Positions 1 to 6,703 of a DNA stretch of 10,195 nt are shown here, in pieces (the first letter of the stretch is position 1; each line of letters begins with the position of its first letter). The notes beneath the pieces are model-generated. The model was not told where the DNA came from and did no database searches. It saw only the letters and a program-made list of their open reading frames with translations. The DNA comes from Bacteroidota bacterium (lineage in GTDB: Bacteria > Bacteroidota > Bacteroidia > Bacteroidales > GCA-2748055). Made by a program: the position numbers and the translations under genes. Location: NCBI GenBank assembly GCA_030642565.1, contig DAOWNM010000071.1:1-10195 (forward strand), in the 5' to 3' direction.

Positions 1-495
1 GCCGATGATGGTCTGGTCGACTCCATATTCAATGTGGAGCTGACCCTGAAGATCTCTTTGCCCGATAGCTGGACAGAAGATACAGTTACCGTGGGCCCGG
101 AAGGTGGATTCAACTTTGAAACGGTTCAGCAAAACGAAGCTGGTAGCTTCATTCTCTATAACTGGCTACCTACCAGTGGAGTATCAATCAATGTGCATGA
201 TGGAAAACATACGGATACCGGGTTTCCTGAACGAAATGCCCAACCGGCAGATGTGAGCATGACTGCCGCCCCCAATCCCTTTCACAACGAGACCTTTATT
301 ACCGTATCGGGAAACAGCAAAGCAGATGGTTATCTGATTGTAAGGGATATACATGGAAGAATTGTGCGGGAAATCAGGGAGTATGCAGGTCATTCCTTCC
401 GTTTGTCACGTGAAGACCTATCTCCCGGGATCTATATTATTCAATTGATCGATTCGGGTAAACAGTTTACATCCCTTAAGCTTATGGCCCGTTAA
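1..495 (+). CDS. Secreted protein, C-terminal part with T9SS type A sorting domain (5' end outside window)
   Basis: The frame is open from the first base, so the true start lies upstream; 164 codons are visible before the TAA at 493-495. Roughly the last 75 residues match the type A C-terminal sorting signal of the type IX secretion system. It has the opening AAPNPF, a central IVRDIHGRIVRE strand, the LSPGIYIIQL turn-strand, and a basic tail ending KLMAR. In this family the signal directs export across the outer membrane and is cleaved on the way out, leaving the cargo at the surface or released. The preceding 85 or so residues look like beta-sandwich sequence and show no catalytic motif I can name, so the cargo's activity is unknown. 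It is separated from the next gene by 117 nt carrying that gene's promoter, so it is probably not part of the same operon. Confidence 0.85.
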   Translation, partial: ADDGLVDSIFNVELTLKISLPDSWTEDTVTVGPEGGFNFETVQQNEAGSFILYNWLPTSGVSINVHDGKHTDTGFPERNAQPADVSMTAAPNPFHNETFITVSGNSKADGYLIVRDIHGRIVREIREYAGHSFRLSREDLSPGIYIIQLIDSGKQFTSLKLMAR

Positions 496-532
496 TTCCT
501 GGACCATTTCAATGTTTTACAGTAATTTCTTA

Positions 533-573
533 TAACTTTAAACGAAAGTTAATGTACTTTCATATGAAAGTTA
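533..573 (+). promoter_or_regulatory. Tandem palindromic operators of the glycyl radical operon
   Basis: Two inverted repeats sit just before the operon. The first has arms TAACTTT (533-539) and AAAGTTA (545-551) around a 5-nt spacer. The second is a perfect 16-bp palindrome, ACTTTCATATGAAAGT (556-571). Both share the half-site GAAAGTTA (544-551 and 566-573), spaced 22 bp apart, close to two turns of B-DNA, so two bound proteins would lie on the same face. The second palindrome ends 3 bp before the -7 box and would block RNA polymerase if occupied. The likely ligand is the DeoR-family protein encoded last in the operon, which would make this an autoregulated switch. The repeats are seen directly; the binding protein is inferred. 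Confidence 0.65.
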
Positions 574-574
574 C

Positions 575-582
575 TATATTTG
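575..582 (+). promoter_or_regulatory. Bacteroidota-type -7 box for the glycyl radical operon
   Basis: TATATTTG matches the Bacteroidota consensus TAnnTTTG exactly and lies 30 nt before the first start codon, giving a predicted leader of roughly 25 nt. I see no good TTTG -33 element at the usual 19-21 bp upstream. That region is instead occupied by the palindromes, so the promoter may be weak. Confidence 0.55.
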
Positions 583-612
583 TTGTACTGAACACCACAC
601 TCTGATTGTACC

Positions 613-1503
613 ATGATCTTTAATATACAGCGATTCTCAACGCACGATGGAGATGGAATTCGTACCCTGATCTTCTATAAAGGGTGTCCGCTACGGTGCC
701 AGTGGTGCAGCAATCCTGAAAGCCAGTCTTTTGGCCATAGTATTCTATACGACAGAAAAAGCTGCAAAAACTTTGGAGATTGTGCTCTTGCAGCGCCTGA
801 AGCCATCAGCCGGTCCGGCAAAAATGGTTTAGAGATCAAACGTGATCTGATTACTAAACCGGAAAAGTTAAGAGATGTATGTGCATCGAGGGCGCTCACA
901 CTCTCAGGGGAGTCGAAAAGTGTGGATGAACTGCTGACAGAGATCGAAAAGGACCTCCCCTTCTACCGGAAAGATGGCGGTGTTACACTGTCTGGTGGTG
1001 AACCACTTGCACAGGGAAAAGAGCTGGTTCTTCTGTTGCAGCGCTTGCATGAGCGGCGTATCAGCACCAATATGGAAACATCGCTTCATGTGAAGTGGGA
1101 GATGGTTGAAAGATCTGTCGGTCTGGTAAAAACCTTTCTGGTCGATCTGAAACATACTGATCCGGTGAAGTTCCGGCACTATATAAAAGGTGATGCCGGG
1201 CTGGTGATGGAAAACCTGGAGAAGCTGGCATATTTCGGGGCCAATGTAGTGGTCAGGATACCGGTGATTCCCGGTTTTAACCACACAGAAGAGGAGATTC
1301 AGCAGATGGTTGACTTTGTATCTATCATAAAGGAGATCAAAGAAATTCACTTTCTTCCCTATCATACATTTGGGGTGGAAAAGTACAGGATGCTGGGAAT
1401 GGAGTATATGTTCGATAACACCGTGCAGGTTGAGGAAGAGGAGTTGCTACCCTACATCCAATATGCACAATCGCAAGGATTTACAACGAAGACAGGAGGA
1501 TAA
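613..1503 (+). CDS. ybiY: Radical SAM glycyl radical enzyme activase, YbiY-like
   Basis: This 296-residue enzyme should use S-adenosylmethionine and a [4Fe-4S] cluster to form the glycyl radical on the lyase encoded next. The cluster motif CX3CX2C is C25, C29, C32, and the SAM-binding GGE is at 128-130. The N-terminus MIFNIQRFSTHDGDGIRT and the GCPLRCQWCSNPES segment are typical of glycyl radical activases. The ferredoxin-like insert (about 48-97) is degenerate, keeping only C51, C57 and C90, where related activases have up to eight cysteines for two extra clusters. From memory, E. coli YbiY has the same reduced insert and similar flanks (KSVDE, IHFLPYHT). The start is the ATG at 613 without a clear Shine-Dalgarno site. 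The stop is 1 nt before the lyase start, and the ribosome binding site of the lyase lies in its last codons, so translation is probably coupled. Confidence 0.92.
   Translation: MIFNIQRFSTHDGDGIRTLIFYKGCPLRCQWCSNPESQSFGHSILYDRKSCKNFGDCALAAPEAISRSGKNGLEIKRDLITKPEKLRDVCASRALTLSGESKSVDELLTEIEKDLPFYRKDGGVTLSGGEPLAQGKELVLLLQRLHERRISTNMETSLHVKWEMVERSVGLVKTFLVDLKHTDPVKFRHYIKGDAGLVMENLEKLAYFGANVVVRIPVIPGFNHTEEEIQQMVDFVSIIKEIKEIHFLPYHTFGVEKYRMLGMEYMFDNTVQVEEEELLPYIQYAQSQGFTTKTGG
1494..1499 (+). promoter_or_regulatory. Strong Shine-Dalgarno site that fixes the lyase start
   Basis: AGGAGG ends 5 nt before the ATG at 1505, inside the last codons of the activase gene. It is the only textbook Shine-Dalgarno sequence I see in the window. 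It decides for the ATG at 1505 over the more distant in-frame ATG at 1370, which lies deep in the activase gene. Confidence 0.75.
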
Positions 1504-1504
1504 G

Positions 1505-3925
1505 ATGATAGCCGCAGAACAAGCGAAAGAGATCACAGACCGAATTGCACATTTGAGGGAGAAGGTATTAAGTACCAAACCGACCGTATGCACCGAAAGA
1601 GCACGTTTCTATACCGAGGTCTACCGGGATAATGAGGAGCAGCCGGTCATTATCAAGCGTGCACTTGCCCTGCAGAAGACATTAGAGAAGATGACCATTT
1701 TCATTGATACAGGCGAACTGATTGTTGGAAACCAGTCGTCCAGTCACCGGGCGGCCCCTATCTTTCCCGAATATGCAGTGGACTGGCTTCCCGAGGAGAT
1801 GGATGAGCTGGATAAGCGTCCGGGAGATGCCTTCTATATCACCGATGAACATAAAGAGGAGTTGAAGGAGATTGCGAATTGGTGGAAGGGTAAGGTGCTC
1901 TGGGACCGTGGCAGGGCGCTAATGACTCAGGAACTGCGCGACCTGCAGGATTCGGCCATCATTAAAGCCACCGGTAACCTTACTTCGGGCGATGCCCATA
2001 TCGCTGTCGATTTTCAGAAGATCCTTCATGTGGGATTAAGCGGTTATTTCAAGGAGATAGAGCTGTTCCATAAGCGGGTGGACCATTCCGACCGTGAAGG
2101 AGTCCGGAAAGACAAGTTCTACAGTGCACTGGCCATCGGGCTGGAATCATTCCAGACCTTCATCCGGCGCTATGGTGATATGGCCATCTACCTGAGTAAA
2201 GAGAGCAATGATCCACAGAGGATTAATGAACTGCAGGTTATTGCGGAAAACTGCGATGTGATTGCGGAAAAGCCACCCCGGAACTTCTATCAGGCACTGC
2301 AACTGGTCTATTTTGTACAGCTGATTCTTCAGATCGAAAGCAATGGGCATTCGGTCTCCCTGGGAAGGCTTGATCAATACCTCTATCCTTTCTACCAGAA
2401 AGATCTGGCGGATGGTAAGCTAACCGGAGAGTTTGCTACAGAGTTACTTGAGAACACATGGATCAAATTGCTGTCTGTTAATAAGATAAGACCCTGGTCA
2501 CATACCGAGTTTTCGGCCGGGGGACCCCTCTATCAGAATGTGACCATCGGGGGACAAACCACCGACGGGAAAGATGCAGTGAACGAACTCAGTTTCCTGA
2601 TACTTGATTCGGTAGGGAAAATGAGGCTTACCCAACCCAATCTTTCGGTACGCTTTCACAAAGGGATCAGCGAGGAGTTTATGATGGCCTCAATCAAGGT
2701 AATTGAAAAAGGGTTCGGGATGCCCTCCTTTAACAACGATGAGGTGGTGATTCCGGAACTGATCAACCTGGGTGTGGAGCGGGAAGATGCATATAACTAC
2801 TCGGCCATTGGCTGTATCGAAATTGCAGTTCCGGGCAGATGGGGGTACCGCTGTACCGGTATGAGCTTTCTGAATCTGATGCGGGTGTTCCTGGCCACGC
2901 TGTACGATGGGTTCGACAGCCAGTCGGGTAAAACATTCCACAAGGGGATCGGGAACTTCACTGACTTCAGCTCTTATGATGAACTCTTTGAAGCCTGGCA
3001 GAACCAGATTCGCTATTATACCCGGAAGACCGTGGAGATCGATACGGCGGTTGATACGGCGCTGGAGGAACATGTGCCCGATATTCTCTGTTCGGCCTTT
3101 GTGGAGAGCTGTATATCCCGTGGAAAAACCATCAAAGAGGGTGGTTCCAAGTACGATTTTATCTCTGGCCTCCAGGTTGGTATTGCCAACCTGGGAAATG
3201 CACTGGCAGCCATTAAGAAGCTGGTGTATGAGGAGGAAAAGATTGGCAGAGAAGAGCTTCTGGATGCCCTGGAACGAAATTTTGAAGGCAAGGAGGGAGA
3301 GAAAATCAGGCAGTTGCTGCTTAACTTTGCGCCCAAATACGGGAATGACGACGACTATGTGGATCTCCTGCTGAAGGATGCATATATGGAGTTTATCAAT
3401 GAACTGGAGAACTACCATACCACGCGCTACAACAGGGGCCCAATAGGCTGTAAATACTATGCGGGTACCTCCAGTATCTCAGCCAATGTTCCCAGCGGGG
3501 CCGTGGTTCCGGCCACTCCCGATGGAAGAAAAGCGTTTACACCTGTGGCCGAAGGAAGTTCTCCCTCTTCGGGAACCGACCTGCTGGGACCCACCGCGGT
3601 ATTTAAGTCTGTTTCAAAGTTGCCTACTGGCAAGATCATGGGTGGGGTACTGCTGAACCAGAAGCTCTCCCCTTCGGCCATTGCGAAGGATGGGGACAAA
3701 CATAAGCTGATTTCGGTACTTCGCACCTTCTTTGCCGAACTGAAGGGGTGGCACGTGCAGTACAACATTGTCTCCAGGGAGACCTTGCTGGCGGCTAAAA
3801 AGGAGCCGGAAAAATACCGTGACCTGGTGGTGAGAATAGCCGGATATTCTGCTTTTTTTACTACTTTATCTCCCGATACACAGGATGACATCATTGCACG
3901 AACCGAACATACACTAAATTTCTGA
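1505..3925 (+). CDS. ybiW: Glycyl radical enzyme, YbiW-like; candidate 1,5-anhydroglucitol-6-phosphate lyase
   Basis: The product is 806 residues, close to the roughly 810 of E. coli YbiW. The thiyl-radical Cys437 lies in GCIE with Glu439, the CxE arrangement of C-O and C-N lyases. The glycyl radical site is VVRIAGYSAFF, with Gly780 and Arg777. Pyruvate formate-lyase uses two adjacent cysteines; here the neighbour is Ile, so the common label 'formate acetyltransferase' is probably wrong. Many stretches agree with my memory of YbiW, including VCTERA near the start, ILQIESNGHSVS, PLYQNVTIGGQ and the C-terminal QDDIIARTEH, and fit the paralogue PflD less well. YbiW is reported to open the ring of 1,5-anhydroglucitol-6-phosphate to 1-deoxyfructose-6-phosphate. 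The kinase and regulator downstream support a sugar-phosphate substrate. Family membership is near certain; the exact substrate is inferred. Confidence 0.93.
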   Translation: MIAAEQAKEITDRIAHLREKVLSTKPTVCTERARFYTEVYRDNEEQPVIIKRALALQKTLEKMTIFIDTGELIVGNQSSSHRAAPIFPEYAVDWLPEEMDELDKRPGDAFYITDEHKEELKEIANWWKGKVLWDRGRALMTQELRDLQDSAIIKATGNLTSGDAHIAVDFQKILHVGLSGYFKEIELFHKRVDHSDREGVRKDKFYSALAIGLESFQTFIRRYGDMAIYLSKESNDPQRINELQVIAENCDVIAEKPPRNFYQALQLVYFVQLILQIESNGHSVSLGRLDQYLYPFYQKDLADGKLTGEFATELLENTWIKLLSVNKIRPWSHTEFSAGGPLYQNVTIGGQTTDGKDAVNELSFLILDSVGKMRLTQPNLSVRFHKGISEEFMMASIKVIEKGFGMPSFNNDEVVIPELINLGVEREDAYNYSAIGCIEIAVPGRWGYRCTGMSFLNLMRVFLATLYDGFDSQSGKTFHKGIGNFTDFSSYDELFEAWQNQIRYYTRKTVEIDTAVDTALEEHVPDILCSAFVESCISRGKTIKEGGSKYDFISGLQVGIANLGNALAAIKKLVYEEEKIGREELLDALERNFEGKEGEKIRQLLLNFAPKYGNDDDYVDLLLKDAYMEFINELENYHTTRYNRGPIGCKYYAGTSSISANVPSGAVVPATPDGRKAFTPVAEGSSPSSGTDLLGPTAVFKSVSKLPTGKIMGGVLLNQKLSPSAIAKDGDKHKLISVLRTFFAELKGWHVQYNIVSRETLLAAKKEPEKYRDLVVRIAGYSAFFTTLSPDTQDDIIARTEHTLNF

Positions 3926-3929
3926 TCCC

Positions 3930-4889
3930 ATGCCAGGAGTACTTTGCGGAGTCGATATCGGGGGCACCAAGTGTTCTATTGCCCTGATTGATGAAGATGG
4001 TAAAGTCCTGGATAAAATATACACTTGCGCCCATGTATCAGAGAGTGAGGAGGGTATGGTCAGTATGGTGGCCGGTCATGTGAAAGAGATTCTGCAACGC
4101 AACCAGATGAGGCAGTCCGATCTCCCCGCCATCGGTGTGGGGTGCGCGGGTCATATCCGTCACAACGACGGTGTGATCATCACCACCTCCAACCTGGAGG
4201 GATTCAACAACTACCCGCTTCGCGATGCCCTGCAGTCCCATTTTGAGGTTCCGGTGATCCTTGACAACGATGCCAATGCGCAGGCTTATGGTGAGTATAA
4301 ATTCGGCGCCGGACAGGGGTACAATGACATGATATTTGTGACCATCAGTACAGGTATTGGAGCGGGAATCGTGATCAACGGGAAACTCTACCGGGGGATG
4401 ACCGGTACAGCAGGTGAATTTGGTCATACCATTGTGGAGCCGGATAGCGAGCTTGTCTGCAGCTGCGGGAACCGGGGCTGTCTCATGGCCTGCGCCTGTG
4501 GTATGGCACTCCCCTATCTTTTTGAAAAGAAGCTGAAGGAGGGGAAGAAAACAAAACTGAAGATGCCTTCCAACTTCAATATCTCGAAAATCAACGGGCA
4601 GACCCTCAAAAAGGGACTTGATATGGATGATCCCCTCTCCAAAGAGGTGATCTCCGACAGCGCCTACTATGTGGGGATCGGACTATACAATCTGTTTCAG
4701 ACCCTGAATCCGCCTCTGATTGTGCTGGGTGGAGGGTTGACCAACTGGGGGGAGTTTTACCTGGAGCGGATCAAGGAGACCTTCTATGACCTGGCCCGCG
4801 ATATGTTATTCGATCCCATTGAGATCACTCTTTCTGATATTGTTGGTGATGCCGGAGTGATAGGTGCCGCCGCCCTAACCCTTGAATAA
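3930..4889 (+). CDS. ROK-family sugar kinase with altered sugar-site Glu (Met186)
   Basis: This is a 319-residue cytoplasmic ATP-dependent sugar kinase. The ATP phosphate loop is DIGGTK (9-14). The sugar and catalytic-base motif is LDNDANAQAYGE with Asn113 and Asp114, followed by STGIGAG (140-146) and GEFGH (162-166). The zinc site is His166 with Cys177, Cys179 and Cys184. The family signature CxCGxxGCxE is broken at its last position: the Glu is Met186, followed by an unusual ACACG instead of the typical AYAS-like residues. In solved ROK kinases that Glu is, as I recall, one of the residues hydrogen-bonding the sugar near O1/O2. It starts 4 nt after the lyase stop, without a visible Shine-Dalgarno site. 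In context it probably makes the 6-phosphate used by the lyase, with 1,5-anhydroglucitol the best guess. Glucokinase, fructokinase or N-acylhexosamine kinase activity cannot be excluded. Confidence 0.9.
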   Translation: MPGVLCGVDIGGTKCSIALIDEDGKVLDKIYTCAHVSESEEGMVSMVAGHVKEILQRNQMRQSDLPAIGVGCAGHIRHNDGVIITTSNLEGFNNYPLRDALQSHFEVPVILDNDANAQAYGEYKFGAGQGYNDMIFVTISTGIGAGIVINGKLYRGMTGTAGEFGHTIVEPDSELVCSCGNRGCLMACACGMALPYLFEKKLKEGKKTKLKMPSNFNISKINGQTLKKGLDMDDPLSKEVISDSAYYVGIGLYNLFQTLNPPLIVLGGGLTNWGEFYLERIKETFYDLARDMLFDPIEITLSDIVGDAGVIGAAALTLE

Positions 4890-4891
4890 TC

Positions 4892-5638
4892 ATGCTGAAT
4901 GAACGACAGAGCAGAATCCTGGAGATCCTGGGATTAAACAACCGGACCTCGGTGAATGAGCTCTCCCAAAAGCTGGATGTATCCTCTGTGACCATCCGCC
5001 AGGATCTGAACCATCTGGAGTCGCAGGGACTTCTGAAAAGGGTCCATGGCGGTGCTGTTCTGAAAGATGGGGATGACCTGGACAACCGCCTGGGGATCAA
5101 TTATGATAAGAAACTTAAGATTGCCAGGAAAGTGGCCGGTTATGTGAATGACGGGGAGACCATCCTGATTGAATCAGGTTCTGTGAATGCCCTCTTGGCT
5201 AGGGAACTGGTGGCAGAGAAACGGGTGACCATCATTACTACCAATCTCTATATCGCCCGCCAGTTCAGGAAGAACAAGAAGGCCGATATTATCTTGTTGG
5301 GGGGAATTTACCAACACGAAAGCGAAGCCCTGGTAGGTAAAATGACACGGGCATGCATCGACCAGATCAATATTGATAAGGCCTTTATCGGAATCGACGG
5401 CTATACCATGGAAAATGGTTTTATGTTGCGCGATCTCTTCAGGGCAGAGGTCTCCAGCCACATTATTCAGAAGGCCAAAGATGTTTTTATTCTCTCCGAC
5501 TCCAGTAAATTTGGCAGAACCGAAATGACCAGTATCTGTTGTTTATCGGAGATCCGGCATGTGGCCACTAATGATGATCTGCCACAGGAGTTCAGGGATG
5601 CCTTTCAAAAAACCGGGATTGACCTGATTCTGGCTTAG
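4892..5638 (+). CDS. DeoR-family transcriptional repressor
   Basis: The product is 248 residues, the usual DeoR-family length. An N-terminal winged helix-turn-helix (about 5-55) contains SVNELSQKLDVSSVTIRQDLNHLESQGLLKRVHGG in family form, split here by position: SVNELSQKLDV at 20-30 and VTIRQDLNHLE at 33-43. The C-terminal sugar-phosphate sensor domain follows, with LIESGS (92-97), the ITTN segment (115-118), LLGG (135-138), DKAFIGIDG (162-170) and LSDSSKFG (201-208). Such proteins usually bind a phosphorylated sugar intermediate and release DNA. It starts 2 nt after the kinase stop, so it is cotranscribed with the genes it probably controls, and the palindromes at 533-573 are its likely operators. 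Its stop overlaps the convergent antitoxin stop by 4 nt. I see no terminator hairpin between them. Confidence 0.93.
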   Translation: MLNERQSRILEILGLNNRTSVNELSQKLDVSSVTIRQDLNHLESQGLLKRVHGGAVLKDGDDLDNRLGINYDKKLKIARKVAGYVNDGETILIESGSVNALLARELVAEKRVTIITTNLYIARQFRKNKKADIILLGGIYQHESEALVGKMTRACIDQINIDKAFIGIDGYTMENGFMLRDLFRAEVSSHIIQKAKDVFILSDSSKFGRTEMTSICCLSEIRHVATNDDLPQEFRDAFQKTGIDLILA

Positions 5639-5991
5639 TACCGTCCCATCAGCGAATCATAAGAGATATTCAGCTTCTCATGGAGGTTGCGGATCATTTC
5701 AAGGGAGAGCTTCCGTTTCCGGGATAGCACCTCTGATACCCTGCTCTTATAGCCAATAATTTCAGCAAGATCTTTTTGCTTCAATGCCTTCTGTTCCATC
5801 ATGAACTTGATGGCCTCTATGGGGTCAGGATCATCGATGGGATAGTGTTCATCTTCATACTTCTCTATAACCAACATAAGCACCTCGGCTTCATCCCCTT
5901 CAGGAGTCCCTTCTTCAGCATGAAAAATATTTTCCATCCTCATTAGAGCGCGATTATAGTCCTCTTCCGTTTTGATTGGCTTTATGTTCAT
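5635..5991 (-). CDS. higA: HigA-type antitoxin with helix-turn-helix
   Basis: This 118-residue protein begins MNIKPIKTEEDY and carries the PIDDPDPIEAIKFMMEQ segment (51-67) typical of HigA-like antitoxins. These are followed by an XRE/Cro-type helix-turn-helix (about 68-112: ALKQKDLAEIIG, then SRVSEVLSRKR). The N-terminal part should bind and neutralise the HigB toxin; the C-terminal domain should bind the operator at 6319-6339. It begins 9 nt after the toxin stop. The order toxin-then-antitoxin is characteristic of higBA and opposite to most toxin-antitoxin pairs. The gene converges with the DeoR gene, overlapping it by 4 nt at the stops. Confidence 0.9.
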   Translation of the reverse strand: MNIKPIKTEEDYNRALMRMENIFHAEEGTPEGDEAEVLMLVIEKYEDEHYPIDDPDPIEAIKFMMEQKALKQKDLAEIIGYKSRVSEVLSRKRKLSLEMIRNLHEKLNISYDSLMGRY

Positions 5992-6000
5992 TATTTTATA

Positions 6001-6294
6001 TTATATGGAGGTTGCTTCTATTTTGTTATAAGCGCTATGTGTTCCGATAAAGCGTATAAAAACCCAACTCTTTAAATAATCTATTTCAACAAGCAACCGG
6101 TACTTGTTTCCGCATATATTAAAAACAGCCCGCCTCTCCCCAATGATACTGGCTGCGGAAAAATGCTGCTTTAACTGGTGTGGATCTTTCCATTTTACCC
6201 TGGACACCTCCTGGTACCACGTTCTTAGGGGTTGTTCCGAATCCGGATGCTTCTCCCAAAATTCCCTTATGGTTCTTTTTGCAATGATCCTCAT
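6001..6294 (-). CDS. higB: HigB-type mRNA interferase toxin
   Basis: A 97-residue, basic, RelE-fold protein of the HigB type. It begins MRIIAKRTIREFWEKHPDSEQPL, given here as family features: an IIAKRTIREFWEKHPD start (3-18), VFNICGNKYRLL (57-68) and the terminal IRFIGTHSAYNKI block (80-92). Conserved Asn63, Lys64, Arg66 and His86 are the kind of residues that contact RNA in this family. HigB toxins cut mRNA on the ribosome. The gene looks intact, with a start 12 nt from the promoter box, so its leader is very short and there is no Shine-Dalgarno sequence. Together with the antitoxin it forms a complete two-gene module between housekeeping genes, the usual setting for such chromosomal pairs. 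Confidence 0.9.
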   Translation of the reverse strand: MRIIAKRTIREFWEKHPDSEQPLRTWYQEVSRVKWKDPHQLKQHFSAASIIGERRAVFNICGNKYRLLVEIDYLKSWVFIRFIGTHSAYNKIEATSI

Positions 6295-6305
6295 TAAGAT
6301 TTGCT

Positions 6306-6313
6306 CAAATATA
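6306..6313 (-). promoter_or_regulatory. -7 box of the higBA promoter
   Basis: On the minus strand these bases read TATATTTG, an exact TAnnTTTG match, the same octamer found before the glycyl radical operon. It ends 11 nt before the higB ATG, so the transcript should have only a few untranslated bases. The expected -33 position falls inside the palindrome at 6319-6339, so a bound repressor would compete with RNA polymerase. Confidence 0.55.
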
Positions 6314-6318
6314 CGAAA

Positions 6319-6339
6319 AAGTTACCAATATGGTAACTT
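6319..6339. promoter_or_regulatory. Palindromic operator of higBA
   Basis: A perfect inverted repeat: AAGTTACCA (6319-6327) and TGGTAACTT (6331-6339) with a 3-nt centre. It covers the spacer and -33 region of the higBA promoter, 24 nt before the toxin start. Autorepression by antitoxin or toxin-antitoxin complex through such a palindrome is the rule in this family; here it is inferred. Confidence 0.7.
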
Positions 6340-6390
6340 GATTCAATATGTTTTACTTCTTAATGTGACCAGCGGAGATCTATCGTTATC

Positions 6391-6696
6391 CTAAGCTCGT
6401 GCACAACGAAACAGATCCATCACCAGGCATGAACTATCCTGTTGGCAGTGCGAGTGGACCCATTTGATTAGCATGGAACCGCATTTTTGCCCCAGGAAAA
6501 ATCCCCCTACCAGGAAAAGATAGGTATACCAGTCAAATCCTATCCCGGAAAGAAGCCTGAAGGCAATAATAAAGGGGACCGGTATGTGAACGGCCAGGAA
6601 CCACTGGGTGGAGAACCGTTTGACATTTGCCCTCCAATACCCGAACGGGATATTCAGGATAAAGACAAGGATGGTAATGATTATAAGTGTTGTCAT
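6391..6696 (-). CDS. Small conserved-looking membrane protein, function unknown
   Basis: This 101-residue protein has about three hydrophobic segments: 4-18 (LIIITILVFILNIPF), about 34-50 (FLAVHIPVPFIIAFRLL) and about 57-74 (WYTYLFLVGGFFLGQ). It should be an inner-membrane protein. The pattern of NIPFGYWRANVKRFS followed by a Pro-rich helix resembles small uncharacterised bacterial membrane proteins, but I cannot name a function. The start at 6696 is chosen because it opens directly into the first membrane segment and lies 7 nt past the helicase stop. A longer in-frame start at 6873 would overlap the helicase gene by 170 bases and add a basic tail that is an out-of-frame reading of helicase codons. 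It is probably cotranscribed with the helicase. The C-terminus (HSHCQQDSSCLVMDLFRCARA) contains three Cys and one His in a short tail. Confidence 0.75.
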   Translation of the reverse strand: MTTLIIITILVFILNIPFGYWRANVKRFSTQWFLAVHIPVPFIIAFRLLSGIGFDWYTYLFLVGGFFLGQKCGSMLIKWVHSHCQQDSSCLVMDLFRCARA

Positions 6697-6703
6697 GGTG
6701 CTT

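Noticed and set aside
1370..1504. In-frame extension of the glycyl radical enzyme back to an ATG at 1370
   Set aside because: It would overlap the activase gene by 134 bases and add 45 residues unlike any glycyl radical enzyme start. The ATG at 1505 has an AGGAGG 5 nt upstream and gives the family's normal length.
2690..3418. Long open frame of 242 codons antisense to the lyase gene
   Set aside because: It lies wholly inside a well-supported gene on the other strand, has no recognisable domain and no promoter or ribosome site of its own.
1505..3925. Annotation as pyruvate formate-lyase (formate acetyltransferase)
   Set aside because: Pyruvate formate-lyase needs two adjacent active-site cysteines. 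This enzyme has a single Cys437 in a GCIE context like the C-O lyases.
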